Shown piece by piece: positions 8,535 to 17,448 of a stretch of DNA of 64,000 nt. Both the position numbers and the translations under genes were made by a program. The notes beneath the pieces are model-generated. The model saw only the letters and a list, made by a program, of their open reading frames with translations, did no database searches and was not told where the DNA came from. Positions within the stretch are counted from its first letter, which is position 1. Each line of letters starts with the position of its first letter. This DNA comes from Mycobacterium sp. BK086 (GTDB lineage Bacteria; Actinomycetota; Actinomycetes; Mycobacteriales; Mycobacteriaceae). Location of the stretch: assembly GCA_004362315.1 (NCBI GenBank), contig SNWL01000003.1, positions 62,001 to 126,000 on the forward strand, read 5' to 3'.

Positions 8535-9676
8535 CCGTCCCAGCCGGTGCTCTCCGCCCAGAGCCACGCCCGCGAATACGCATCGAGGAACCACGGTTCC
8601 TTCGTCTCCGCGGTGCGCTTGACCTCGAGGTAATCGGCCTGCACCCCCGGGTTGGCGGTCAGCCAATCCACGAACAGCAAGGCGAACCGCTGATTGGGCC
8701 AGCCGTCCACCCTGATATGCACATGGGTGGGCCGCCCCGGATCACCTGACGCGTGAAAACGCTTGTGCCACAACACCGGATCGGTCCCAGGCTTCGGCAC
8801 GTCGGTGGTGATCGACTCGACGCGGGGATAGCCGGACCGCAGCAGGTCCTCGGCGAGCTCGTCGGCGACCTCGAGAGAGGCGACCGTCACCTGGATGTCG
8901 ATGACGTCCTTGGCATCCATACCCGGCACCGCCGTCGACCCGATGTGGTCGATGCGCACCGCCCGGTGCCCGCAGGTGGTGTTCAGCCGGGCCACGATCC
9001 GCCGGGCCTGATCTGCCCAGGTGGGGTCGGCCGGGACCAGCGCGGGCGGGCTCGGCACCGGGGTTCGGGTGGCGAGGTTGTGCGAGAACGGCAGGATCCG
9101 CTGGTACCAGAGCTCACGCGCCTTCTCGACGAGCTGCCCCGAGCTGCCCGAGTTGTCCAGCCACACGTCGGCGACCAGTCGTCGTTGCTCCTCGGTGGCC
9201 TGCATCGCGATGCGCGCCCGGGCGTCGTCCTCGCTGAATCCCCGGTACTCGATGAGCCGCTTCACCCGGACCTCGGGATCGGCGTTCACGATGATGACCA
9301 GCGGGAACATCGGCGCCATCTGCGATTCGACCAGCAGCGGGATGTCCTCGACGATCACCGCGTCTTCGCCGGCCGCGGCGATCAGCTCGGAACGCCGGGT
9401 CGCCACCAGCGGGTGGACGATCCCATTAAGGATTTGGCGGGTCGGCTCATCTTTGAACGCGATCGAGGCCAGCGCCGGACGGTCCAGGGCGCCGTCGGGC
9501 AGCAGGATCTTCGATCCGAACGCGTCGACGAGCTTTGCCAGGCCTTCGGTGCCCGGCTCGACGACCTCACGAGAGATGACATCCCCATCGACGACGATGC
9601 CGCCACATTCCGAGAACGTGGCGGACACCGTCGACTTGCCGGCGCCGATACCGCCGGTGAGTCCAATTCGCAGCAC
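8531..9676 (-). CDS. coaE: Dephospho-CoA kinase with C-terminal GrpB/UPF0157 domain
   Basis: A 381-residue fusion. Residues 1 to about 200 are dephospho-CoA kinase: P-loop GGIGAGKS near residues 8-15, the CoA-site region DGDVISREVVEPG, and lid segment EYRGFSEDDARARIAMQATE. It phosphorylates the 3'-OH of dephospho-CoA, the last step of CoA synthesis. From about 210 a GrpB/UPF0157 nucleotidyltransferase-like domain follows (HIGSTAVPGMDAKDVIDIQV, FLDWL-like end). This two-domain layout is typical of mycobacterial CoaE; the second domain is reported to help folding. The start is ATG or GTG at 9676, directly downstream of rpsA behind a hairpin. Confidence 0.95.
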   Translation of the reverse strand: MLRIGLTGGIGAGKSTVSATFSECGGIVVDGDVISREVVEPGTEGLAKLVDAFGSKILLPDGALDRPALASIAFKDEPTRQILNGIVHPLVATRRSELIAAAGEDAVIVEDIPLLVESQMAPMFPLVIIVNADPEVRVKRLIEYRGFSEDDARARIAMQATEEQRRLVADVWLDNSGSSGQLVEKARELWYQRILPFSHNLATRTPVPSPPALVPADPTWADQARRIVARLNTTCGHRAVRIDHIGSTAVPGMDAKDVIDIQVTVASLEVADELAEDLLRSGYPRVESITTDVPKPGTDPVLWHKRFHASGDPGRPTHVHIRVDGWPNQRFALLFVDWLTANPGVQADYLEVKRTAETKEPWFLDAYSRAWLWAESTGWDG

Positions 9677-9709
9677 GGCAACAGTCTTTCAGGCAGCAGA
9701 GACGACGAA

Positions 9710-9735
9710 CGCCCCGGCTCGGGTGAGCCGGGGCG
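9710..9735 (-). terminator. Hairpin between rpsA and coaE
   Basis: Perfect 11-bp stem CGCCCCGGCTC/GAGCCGGGGCG with loop GGGT, 14 bp after the rpsA stop. No U-tract follows, as is common for mycobacterial hairpin terminators. It probably lowers read-through from the strongly expressed rpsA into coaE. Confidence 0.75.
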
Positions 9736-9749
9736 TCAATCGTGGATTC

Positions 9750-11198
9750 TTAGGCGTTACCCGCCAGCTTCTCGCGGAGAGCCGCGAGCTGGGCATCGCT
9801 GGCCAGCGAACCGCCGGCCGACTCACCCGAGCTGGAGGACGACGACGAGCCGTTGGCCGCCGGACGCTCGGCCGCCTCGGCCTCGGCCTTGGCGAACTTC
9901 TCCATCTGCGCGGTGTGCATCTTGTGCCGGCGCTCGGCCTCCGCGTAGCGGGCCTCCCACTCGGTGCGCTGCTTGTCGAAGCCCTCGAGCCATTCGTTGG
10001 TGTCGGCGTCGAAGCCCTCGGGGAAGATGTAGTTCCCCGCCTCGTCGTAGCTGTCGGCCATGCCGTACTTCGAGGGGTCGAACTCCTCGGTGTAGTCCTC
10101 GTTGGCCTGCTTGAGGCTCAGCGAGATCCGGCGGCGCTCCAGGTCGATGTCGATGACCTTGACCATGGCGTCGTCGCCGACCTGCACGACCTGATCCGGC
10201 ACCTCGACGTGGCGCTCAGCCAGCTCGGAGATGTGCACCAGACCCTCGATGCCCTCCTCGACGCGGACGAACGCACCGAACGGCACCAGCTTGGTGACCT
10301 TGCCCGGCACGATCTGGCCGATCGCGTGGGTACGGGCGAAGTGGCGCCACGGATCTTCCTGGGTGGCCTTCAGCGACAGCGAGACGCGCTCGCGGTCCAT
10401 GTCGACGTCCAGCACCTCGACGGTGACCTCGTCGCCCACCTGAACCACCTCGGACGGGTGATCGATGTGCTTCCAGGACAGCTCGGAGACGTGCACCAGG
10501 CCGTCGACCCCACCGAGGTCGACGAACGCGCCGAAGTTGACGATCGAGGACACGACACCCTTGCGGATGGCGCCCTTCTGCAGCTGGTTGAGGAACTCGC
10601 TGCGCACCTCGGACTGGGTCTGCTCCAGCCACGCGCGGCGGGAAAGCACCACGTTGTTGCGGTTCTTGTCCAGCTCGATGATCTTGGCCTCGATCTCCTT
10701 GCCGATGTACGGCTGCAGATCGCGGACGCGACGCATCTCGACCAGCGATGCGGGCAGGAAGCCACGCAGGCCGATGTCGAGGATCAGGCCGCCCTTGACG
10801 ACCTCGATGACGGTGCCCTTGACGGCCTCGTCCTTCTCCTTGAGAGCCTCGATGGTGCCCCAGGCGCGCTCGTACTGCGCACGCTTCTTGGACAGGATCA
10901 GACGGCCTTCTTTGTCCTCCTTGGTGAGGACCAGGGCTTCCACCTCGTCGCCGACGGACACAACCTCATTGGGGTCGACGTCGTGCTTGATGGAGAGTTC
11001 GCGGGAGGGAATGACACCCTCGGTCTTGTAGCCGATGTCGAGCAAGACTTCGTCGCGGTCAACCTTGACGATGGTCCCTTCGACGATGTCGCCATCGTTG
11101 AAGTATTTGATGGTCTTGTCGATGGCGGCGAGAAAATCCTCCGCTGAGCCGATGTCGTTGAGGGCTACTTGCGGTGAGGTGGCGACGGGACTTGGCAT
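9750..11198 (-). CDS. rpsA: 30S ribosomal protein S1
   Basis: A 482-residue protein with four S1 RNA-binding repeats (roughly residues 35-105, 120-190, 205-275 and 290-365), shown by repeated motifs such as GLVHVSELSWKHIDHPSEVV and GLVHISELAERHVEVPDQVV. A Ser/Ala/Glu-rich low-complexity C-terminus follows. S1 recruits mRNA to the 30S subunit and in mycobacteria also takes part in trans-translation. The length matches M. tuberculosis RpsA (481 aa). The start is at 11198; the 164-bp divergent region to the next gene holds its promoter and leader. Confidence 0.97.
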   Translation of the reverse strand: MPSPVATSPQVALNDIGSAEDFLAAIDKTIKYFNDGDIVEGTIVKVDRDEVLLDIGYKTEGVIPSRELSIKHDVDPNEVVSVGDEVEALVLTKEDKEGRLILSKKRAQYERAWGTIEALKEKDEAVKGTVIEVVKGGLILDIGLRGFLPASLVEMRRVRDLQPYIGKEIEAKIIELDKNRNNVVLSRRAWLEQTQSEVRSEFLNQLQKGAIRKGVVSSIVNFGAFVDLGGVDGLVHVSELSWKHIDHPSEVVQVGDEVTVEVLDVDMDRERVSLSLKATQEDPWRHFARTHAIGQIVPGKVTKLVPFGAFVRVEEGIEGLVHISELAERHVEVPDQVVQVGDDAMVKVIDIDLERRRISLSLKQANEDYTEEFDPSKYGMADSYDEAGNYIFPEGFDADTNEWLEGFDKQRTEWEARYAEAERRHKMHTAQMEKFAKAEAEAAERPAANGSSSSSSSGESAGGSLASDAQLAALREKLAGNA

Positions 11199-11362
11199 AT
11201 TGTTGGGTTGCTCCGGACAGGTTGAATCGTAGGGACAGTTTTTCAGTGATGTCGTGATGTACCCGCAAAGTGCACACAGGTACCTCAGGAGCCTACTCGA
11301 CTAGGCACACGCTGGACAAACCCGGGTCTGTGAGGCAGCTGGGAGCCGATTAATCTGCAGGG

Positions 11363-12490
11363 GTGAACAGCCCCGCGTTTCCGCGCCAGGTCCGCAAGGT
11401 CGGAGCGCCTCTGGCGGTCATCATCATTCTCGGTACGGTCGCCGCGCTGATCTTGGTCCTGCTGACCGCGGTGAACCCGGTCGGCACCGCCATCGGATTC
11501 ACGCTGGCCACCGTCGCGCTGGCCGTGGTGCTGCTCTGCTACCTCTGGCTGGACCGCTGGGAGCCCGAACCACCCCGGCTGCTGATCCTGGCCTTCCTGT
11601 GGGGCGCCTCGGTGGCCGTCGTGGTGTCGGTGGCGCTGGAGATGATCGTCGACGCCGCGGTGAACACCGGCGGGACGGAATCCAGCCCGATCACCATCGC
11701 ACTCGGTGCTCCGGTGGTCGAGGAGGCCGCCAAGGGCCTCTTCCTGCTGCTGATGATGACGGGCGCGCGTCGCCACGAGCTCAACTCGCTGACCGACTGC
11801 CTGGTGTACGCGGGTGTGACGGCGGCCGGGTTCGCCTGGCTGGAGAACATCTTCTACATCGCCGACGGCGGCACGCTGGCCGACTCGCTGCTCACCGCCG
11901 CCATGCGCCTCGTCATGGGCCCGTTCGCCCACCCACTGTTCACCACGTTCACCGCGATCGGTGTGTATTTCGCTATGCAGCAACGCAATTGGCTGAACAA
12001 GGCGGGTTGCATCCTGCTCGGTTACATCGCCGCGGTGATCATGCACGGGTTGTGGAACGGCTCGGCCCTGCTGGGCGCGGGCGCCTACTTCGGGCTGTAC
12101 GTGGTCTGGATGATGCCGGTGTTCGCCCTGGCGATCGTCCTGGCCGTGCGCAGCCGCAAGCGTGAACAGCGAATCGTGGCCGAGAAGCTGCCCGGCATGG
12201 TCGCCGCGAGCCTGATCACGCCGGCCGAGGCCGGGTGGCTGGGCACGATCCGCACCCGCAAGGAAGTGGTCGCCGTCGCCACGCAGATGGGCGGGAAACC
12301 GGCCGGGCGCGGGGTGAAGAAATTCGCCATCCAGGTCGTCGAGCTGGCGTTCGTGCGCGACCGCATCGAGCGCGGTTTCGGTGATGCCCGGGTGTTCGAG
12401 TTGCAGCAGATGGAGGTCGACGGTGTCGTCGCCGCGCGGGCTGCCGCCGGTCCGGCGCTGCACGCGCTGAACGGCTACCGTGTGCGCTGA
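11363..12490 (+). CDS. PrsW-like intramembrane metalloprotease
   Basis: A 375-residue protein with an N-terminal multi-pass membrane domain and a soluble tail from about residue 265. PrsW signatures are present: LDRWEPEPPRLLILAFLWGA, the metal-ligand motif APVVEEAAKG (EExxK), ENIFYI, and the later HPLFTTF and HGLWN histidines. Family members cleave within membranes; PrsW of Bacillus cuts anti-sigma factor RsiW. The target here is unknown. GTG 11363 follows a short GC-rich leader. A P450 gene begins 19 bp downstream, so the pair may form an operon. Confidence 0.85.
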   Translation: MNSPAFPRQVRKVGAPLAVIIILGTVAALILVLLTAVNPVGTAIGFTLATVALAVVLLCYLWLDRWEPEPPRLLILAFLWGASVAVVVSVALEMIVDAAVNTGGTESSPITIALGAPVVEEAAKGLFLLLMMTGARRHELNSLTDCLVYAGVTAAGFAWLENIFYIADGGTLADSLLTAAMRLVMGPFAHPLFTTFTAIGVYFAMQQRNWLNKAGCILLGYIAAVIMHGLWNGSALLGAGAYFGLYVVWMMPVFALAIVLAVRSRKREQRIVAEKLPGMVAASLITPAEAGWLGTIRTRKEVVAVATQMGGKPAGRGVKKFAIQVVELAFVRDRIERGFGDARVFELQQMEVDGVVAARAAAGPALHALNGYRVR

Positions 12491-12509
12491 CGACTGAGGG
12501 GGAATCGAC

Positions 12510-13880
12510 GTGTCGGACGCTGCTGTCGACGACGTGGCCAACCTTGCGCTCGTGCCCCAGAATCCGCTGCCGCTGCGGCAACGGATGGCGGCCGCCCGCG
12601 AGTACCACGTCGGCCAGGAACTCTTGCGTGAGACCGGCGGCTCGGTCACCAGGGTTCCGCTCGGCCCGAAATGGCTGGCGCCGTCCATCGTGTTCGTGAT
12701 GTCGCCGACCGGGGCGCGCGACGTGCTGTCGCGTCACCACGAATGGTGCGATCGCACCGAAGTGCATCGCCAGATCCGGCTTGTCCTGGGCGACAACCTC
12801 GCGGGATTGCCGAACAAGCCGTGGCTGAGCCGCAAACGCACGCTTCAGCCGTTGTTCACCAAACCGCACGTTCGTGAGTTCGGCGCACACATGTCGCAGG
12901 CCGCGACGATGATCGCCGGCGGCTGGGGTGACGACACACAGATCGACCTCGACACCCAGGCACGGACCCTGACCATGCGGGTGCTGGGCCGTTCGGTGCT
13001 CGGGCTGGACCTCGACCAGCACGCCGAGTCCCTCAGCGGACCACTCAACGTCGCGCTGGGCTTCGTCGCCGACCGCGGGATGCGGCCCGTGCGGGCGCCG
13101 CTCTGGCTCCCCACACCGGCACGGCAGCGGATGCGTCGAGCGACCGCGACCATGGAGAAACTGGCCACCGACGTGCTCGACCTGGTCCGCAACGATCCCT
13201 CGCACGACGCACCGCTGGTGCGGGCACTGCTCGAGGCCACCGACCCGGAAACCGGTCAGGCACTGTCCGACGCCGACATCGCCAGCGATCTCATCGCCTT
13301 CATGGTCGCCGGAACCGACACCACCGCGACGACGCTGGCGTACGCGCTGTGGGCATTGGGCCACGACCCGGCGATCCAGGACCGGGTCGCCGCCGAAGCG
13401 GCGGCACTCGGCGATCGGGAACTGACACCCGAGGATCTGCCGCACCTGGGCTACACGGTCCAGGTTCTGCATGAGGCGCTGCGGCTGTGCCCGCCGGTCG
13501 TCGTCGCGGGGCGAACCGCGTTGCGCGACATCGATGTTGACGGTTACCGGGTCGAGGCGAATTCCATGGTGCTGGTCGGCATTTTCGGGATGCACCGCGA
13601 CCCGGCTCTGTGGCCCGACCCGATGAGGTTCGACCCGAGCCGGTTCGAGCCGGCGAACGCGCGCGCCCGAGATCGCTGGAGCTACATACCGTTTGGGAGC
13701 GGGCCTCGTTCGTGCATCGGCGATCACTTCGCGATGCTGGAGACCACCCTGGCGCTGGCGACGCTCGTCCGGGACACCGAAATCCGGTCACTGCAGGACG
13801 ATTTCCCGCTCGCGGTGCCGTTCACGATGGTCGCCGGTGCACCCATACCCGCTCGGGTGCGCAGGCGAAAAGCGTCCTAG
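12510..13880 (+). CDS. Cytochrome P450 monooxygenase
   Basis: A 456-residue P450 with all key motifs: I-helix AGTDTTATT near residues 266-274, ExxR as EALR near 321, and the PERF-like segment FDPSRFEPANARARDRWSY. The heme loop FGSGPRSCIGDHFAMLE carries the proximal Cys near residue 402. Full length, no transmembrane anchor, so a soluble bacterial class I enzyme needing ferredoxin and reductase from elsewhere. The substrate cannot be read from sequence; I could not match it to a numbered mycobacterial CYP. GTG 12510 is the start (VSDAAVDDV). It ends by overlapping the convergent polA stop by 4 bp. Confidence 0.93.
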   Translation: MSDAAVDDVANLALVPQNPLPLRQRMAAAREYHVGQELLRETGGSVTRVPLGPKWLAPSIVFVMSPTGARDVLSRHHEWCDRTEVHRQIRLVLGDNLAGLPNKPWLSRKRTLQPLFTKPHVREFGAHMSQAATMIAGGWGDDTQIDLDTQARTLTMRVLGRSVLGLDLDQHAESLSGPLNVALGFVADRGMRPVRAPLWLPTPARQRMRRATATMEKLATDVLDLVRNDPSHDAPLVRALLEATDPETGQALSDADIASDLIAFMVAGTDTTATTLAYALWALGHDPAIQDRVAAEAAALGDRELTPEDLPHLGYTVQVLHEALRLCPPVVVAGRTALRDIDVDGYRVEANSMVLVGIFGMHRDPALWPDPMRFDPSRFEPANARARDRWSYIPFGSGPRSCIGDHFAMLETTLALATLVRDTEIRSLQDDFPLAVPFTMVAGAPIPARVRRRKAS

Positions 13881-16573
13881 TGCGCTGCCGCGTCCCAGCT
13901 GCGGCCGTAACCGACCGACACCTCTAGCGCGACATCGAGCGGGTAGGCGCCGCCCATCTTGTCGCGCACCAGCTTCTCGACGGCGTCCCGCTCCCCCTCG
14001 GCCACTTCGAGCAGGAGCTCGTCGTGCACCTGCAGCAGCATCCGGGACTTGAGCTGCGAGGTGCGCAGCGCCTCGTCGACCTGGATCATCGCGACCTTGA
14101 TGATGTCGGCCGCACTGCCCTGGATCGGGGCGTTCAGCGCGGCCCGCTCGGCGGCCTCGCGCAGCTGCCGGTTGCTGCTGTCCAGCTCCGGCAGGTAGCG
14201 CCGGCGGCCCAGCACCGTGGACGTGTAGCCGTCCTTGCGGGCCTGGTCGACGATGTCGCGCAGGTAGTCGCGGATGCCGCCGAACCGGGCGAAGTACTGG
14301 TCCATCTGGACCTTGGCCTCTTCGGTCGAGATTTTCAGTTGCGAGGCCAGACCGTAGGCGCTCAACCCGTAGGCCAGGCCGTACGACATGGCTTTCACCC
14401 GGCGCCGCAGCTCGGGCGTGACCTCGTCGATCGGGACGTCGAAGGCCCGGGAGGCGACGAACGAGTGCAGGTCTTCCCCGGTGTTGAACGCCTCGATGAG
14501 GCCGTCATCCTTGGACAGATGGGCCATGATCCGCATCTCGATCTGGCTGTAGTCGGCGGTCATCAGCTCGGAGTAGCCCGATCCGACGATGAACGCGTCG
14601 CGGATCTCGCGGCCCGCGTCGGTGCGGATCGGAATGTTCTGCAGGTTCGGCTCAGTCGACGAGAGCCTGCCGGTCGCGGCGATGGTCTGGTTGAACGTGG
14701 TGTGGATCCGCCCGTCGGCGGCTACCGACTTCAGCAGCCCGTCGACGGTGACCTTGAGCCGGGTGGCGTCGCGGTGCGCCAGCAGATGTTCGAGGAACGG
14801 GTGAGCGGTCTTGTCGAACAACGACTGCAGCGCATCGGCGTCGGTGGTGTAGCCGGTCTTGGTGCGCTTGGTCTTCGGCATGCCGAGCTCGTCGAACAGC
14901 ACGACCTGCAGCTGCTTGGGCGAGCCGAGATTGATCTGCTTGCCGATCACCTCGTACGCCGCGTCGGCGGCCACCCGGATCTGCTCGCCGAATTCGCGCT
15001 GCAGGGTGTCGAGCTTGTCCTGGTCGACGGCGATGCCGGTGGTTTCCATCCCGGCCAGCACCGCCTGGACCGGCAGCTCCATTTCGCCCAGCAGTGACGA
15101 CGAATCGATTCGGTCGAGTTCCTGGTCCAGCGCATCAGCGAGGTCGGCGACCGCGCGGGCCCGCAGAATCACCGTCTGCACTGCCTGGTCGTCCACGCCG
15201 TCGCTGTCGTCGAGCAACGAAAGTTGTTGTTGCTCAGGGTTGTCGGCACGCAGTTCGCGACGCAGGTAGCGCAAGGACAGATCGTCGAGGGCGAAGCTGC
15301 GCTGCCCGGGTCGCACCAGATAGGCCGCGAGCGCGGTGTCCGACGTGACGCCGGCGAGCTGCCAGCCCCGGCCGGTCAGGTCGTGCATGGCGATCTTGGC
15401 CTCGTGCAACACCTTTGGTGCGTCGGCGTCGGCCAGCCAGGCTCCCAGCGCAGCCTCGTCGTCGGGCGTCAGGCGAGCGGTGTCGATGTAGGCACCCTCG
15501 CCGTCGGCGGTCGCGATCGCCAGCGCGGTGGCATCACCGTCGTAGACCAGATGGGTACCGACCACCGCGACACCGGAGCGGCCGCCGGTGGCGTGCTCGG
15601 CCAGCCAGGCTTTGACCGCACCCGGTTCGAGCATCCCGCCGCGGACGTCAAAGCCCTCGTCCACCTCGGGTTCGACGGCGGCCAGGGTGTCGAACAGCCG
15701 GTCGCGCAGCACCCGGAATTCGAGGTCGTCGAACAGCCGATGGATCTGGTCGCGGTCCCAGGGCAGCATCCGCAGCGTGTCGGGCGTCTGAGCCAGCGGC
15801 ACATCCTTGACCAGGTCGGTGAGCTCCCGGTTCAGCACGACACTGGACAGGTTGTCGCGCAACGAGTCTCCGACCTTGCCGCGCACCGAGTCGACGTTGT
15901 CGACCAGCCCCTGCAGGGAGCCGTATTCGATGATCCACTTGGCGGCGGTCTTCTCCCCCACTCCCGGGATGCCGGGCAGGTTGTCGCTCGGGTCGCCGCG
16001 CAGCGCCGCGAAATCCGGGTACTGCGTGGGCGTCAGGCCGTACTTCTCCACCACCGCCTCGGGGGTGAAGCGGGTCAGGTCGCTGACGCCCTTGCGCGGA
16101 TACAACACGGTGACATCCGGGCTGACGAGCTGCAGCGAGTCGCGGTCGCCGGTGACCACCAGGACCCGGTACTCCTCCTGCTCGGCCTGGGTGGCCAGCG
16201 TGGCGATGATGTCGTCGGCCTCGAACCCCGGCTCGGCCAGCACGGTGATGCCCAGCGCGACCAGCACTTCCTTGGTGATGTCGATCTGGCCGCGGAACTC
16301 ATCGGGCGTGGCGGAACGGTTGGCCTTGTACTCGGGATACCGCTCGGAACGGAACGTCTGGCGGGAGACGTCGAACGCCGCCGCCACGTGCGTGGGCTGC
16401 TCGTCGCGCAGCAGGTTGATCAGCATGGCGGTGAATCCGTACACCGCGTTGGTGGTCAGCCCGTTCTTGGTTTTGAAGTTCTCCGCCGGCAGCGCATAGA
16501 ACGCCCGGAACGCCAGCGAATTGCCGTCCAAGAGCAACAGTGTGGGCTTCTGATCGGTAGCGCTCGCGGTCAC
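13877..16573 (-). CDS. polA: DNA polymerase I
   Basis: An 898-residue protein in three parts. Residues 1 to about 300 are the 5'-nuclease (LLLLDGNSLAFRAFYALP, FEADDIIATLA, RGDPSDNLPGIPGVGEKTA). About 310-490 is a degenerate 3'-5' exonuclease-like domain. The C-terminal family A polymerase shows SSTEPNLQNIPIRTDAGREI, YSQIEMRIMAHLS, the O-helix RRRVKAMSYGLAYGLSAYG and LQVHDELLLEV. It fills gaps in excision repair and Okazaki processing. Length and gene position match mycobacterial PolA. The start is GTG 16573. Confidence 0.97.
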   Translation of the reverse strand: MTASATDQKPTLLLLDGNSLAFRAFYALPAENFKTKNGLTTNAVYGFTAMLINLLRDEQPTHVAAAFDVSRQTFRSERYPEYKANRSATPDEFRGQIDITKEVLVALGITVLAEPGFEADDIIATLATQAEQEEYRVLVVTGDRDSLQLVSPDVTVLYPRKGVSDLTRFTPEAVVEKYGLTPTQYPDFAALRGDPSDNLPGIPGVGEKTAAKWIIEYGSLQGLVDNVDSVRGKVGDSLRDNLSSVVLNRELTDLVKDVPLAQTPDTLRMLPWDRDQIHRLFDDLEFRVLRDRLFDTLAAVEPEVDEGFDVRGGMLEPGAVKAWLAEHATGGRSGVAVVGTHLVYDGDATALAIATADGEGAYIDTARLTPDDEAALGAWLADADAPKVLHEAKIAMHDLTGRGWQLAGVTSDTALAAYLVRPGQRSFALDDLSLRYLRRELRADNPEQQQLSLLDDSDGVDDQAVQTVILRARAVADLADALDQELDRIDSSSLLGEMELPVQAVLAGMETTGIAVDQDKLDTLQREFGEQIRVAADAAYEVIGKQINLGSPKQLQVVLFDELGMPKTKRTKTGYTTDADALQSLFDKTAHPFLEHLLAHRDATRLKVTVDGLLKSVAADGRIHTTFNQTIAATGRLSSTEPNLQNIPIRTDAGREIRDAFIVGSGYSELMTADYSQIEMRIMAHLSKDDGLIEAFNTGEDLHSFVASRAFDVPIDEVTPELRRRVKAMSYGLAYGLSAYGLASQLKISTEEAKVQMDQYFARFGGIRDYLRDIVDQARKDGYTSTVLGRRRYLPELDSSNRQLREAAERAALNAPIQGSAADIIKVAMIQVDEALRTSQLKSRMLLQVHDELLLEVAEGERDAVEKLVRDKMGGAYPLDVALEVSVGYGRSWDAAAH

Positions 16574-16602
16574 GCCCTCACTCTATGCACCGCCGGTGAC
16601 AC

Positions 16603-16902
16603 TCAGTACCCGAGGAGCTTGCGGAACCGCTGCCCGACCGCCATCGACTGGCCCATCCGCTGCACCCAGCCGTCGAGTGCGGCCTTGGTGTCCGCCGGAT
16701 CCCACCCCCGCTCGCGCTGAGCCAGGGCGATCATGCCGGGCTCGTCGGTGACGCCGTGGGCCTGCGCGAGACGAGCCAGTTCCGCATAGTTCTCCAGTGA
16801 GATGCCGTTGATCGGCTCCCAGATCGGGTCGCTGTCCGCGACCGATTCGTTCGACGGGCCGCCCAGCAGGGCCGGATCGCTCAGTTTCTTGAAAAGTCCC
16901 AT
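16603..16902 (-). CDS. Conserved small protein, 99 aa, function unknown
   Basis: The start is set at ATG 16902 (MGLFKKLSDPALLGGPSNES) rather than the ATG 57 bp upstream, because the extra residues look unlike protein of this family. The protein is soluble and helical, with a segment YAELARLAQAHGVTDEPG and a Trp-containing helix ALDGWVQRMG ending in VGQRFRKLLGY. I do not recognise a domain. It ends 29 bp upstream of polA on the same strand, so it may be co-transcribed with polA. Confidence 0.7.
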   Translation of the reverse strand: MGLFKKLSDPALLGGPSNESVADSDPIWEPINGISLENYAELARLAQAHGVTDEPGMIALAQRERGWDPADTKAALDGWVQRMGQSMAVGQRFRKLLGY

Positions 16903-16989
16903 GCCACGAGTCCACCCCCACCACTCCGCTACCGATCCCAACTTTCCGAACTGGAACACGTTTCAATTCGAGGGTCGCCATCGCATACG

Positions 16990-17448
16990 ATGGCCCTCGT
17001 GCCAGCTTCTCCAGACGCCCCCACCCAACTACCGGCGATCGACGGATGGTGGGACCACGACGACGCCGGTGTGCCGCATCTGATCGGCAGCAAGTGCCCG
17101 CAGTGCAGCACCTACGTTTTCCCGCCACGGGCCAACAACTGCCCCAACCCGGCCTGCGACAGCGATGTGCTCGAGTCCGTCGCCCTGTCCCGCCGGGGCA
17201 CGGTGTGGAGCTACACCGAGAACCGCTACGCACCGCCGCCGCCCTACCCGTCGCCGGACCCGTTCGAGCCGTTCGCGGTGGCCGCCGTCCAGCTCGCCGA
17301 CGAGGGCCTGATCGTGCTGGGCAAGGTCGTCGAGGGCACGCTGGCCGCTGACCTGAAGGTCGGCATGGAGGTCGAGCTGACCACGATGCCGCTGTTCACC
17401 GACGACGACGGCGTCGAGCGCGTCACCTACGCCTGGAGGATCGCATGA
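16990..17448 (+). CDS. DUF35 zinc-ribbon/OB-fold protein (Rv1628c-like)
   Basis: A 152-residue protein. The N-terminal rubredoxin-like zinc ribbon is formed by GSKCPQCSTYVFPP and NCPNPACDSD. The rest is an OB fold (GTVWSYTENRYAPPPPYPSP, LVLGKVVEG, VELTTMPLF). Such DUF35 proteins form complexes with thiolase-like partners (as ChsH2 does with Ltp2 in steroid side-chain cleavage). Its stop overlaps the start of the thiolase-like gene in an ATGA, which supports co-translation of the two subunits. Confidence 0.9.
   Translation: MALVPASPDAPTQLPAIDGWWDHDDAGVPHLIGSKCPQCSTYVFPPRANNCPNPACDSDVLESVALSRRGTVWSYTENRYAPPPPYPSPDPFEPFAVAAVQLADEGLIVLGKVVEGTLAADLKVGMEVELTTMPLFTDDDGVERVTYAWRIA

Noticed and set aside
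9021..11147. 708-codon forward ORF opposite coaE and rpsA
   Set aside because: A GC-rich antisense shadow; coaE and rpsA are unmistakable on the other strand.
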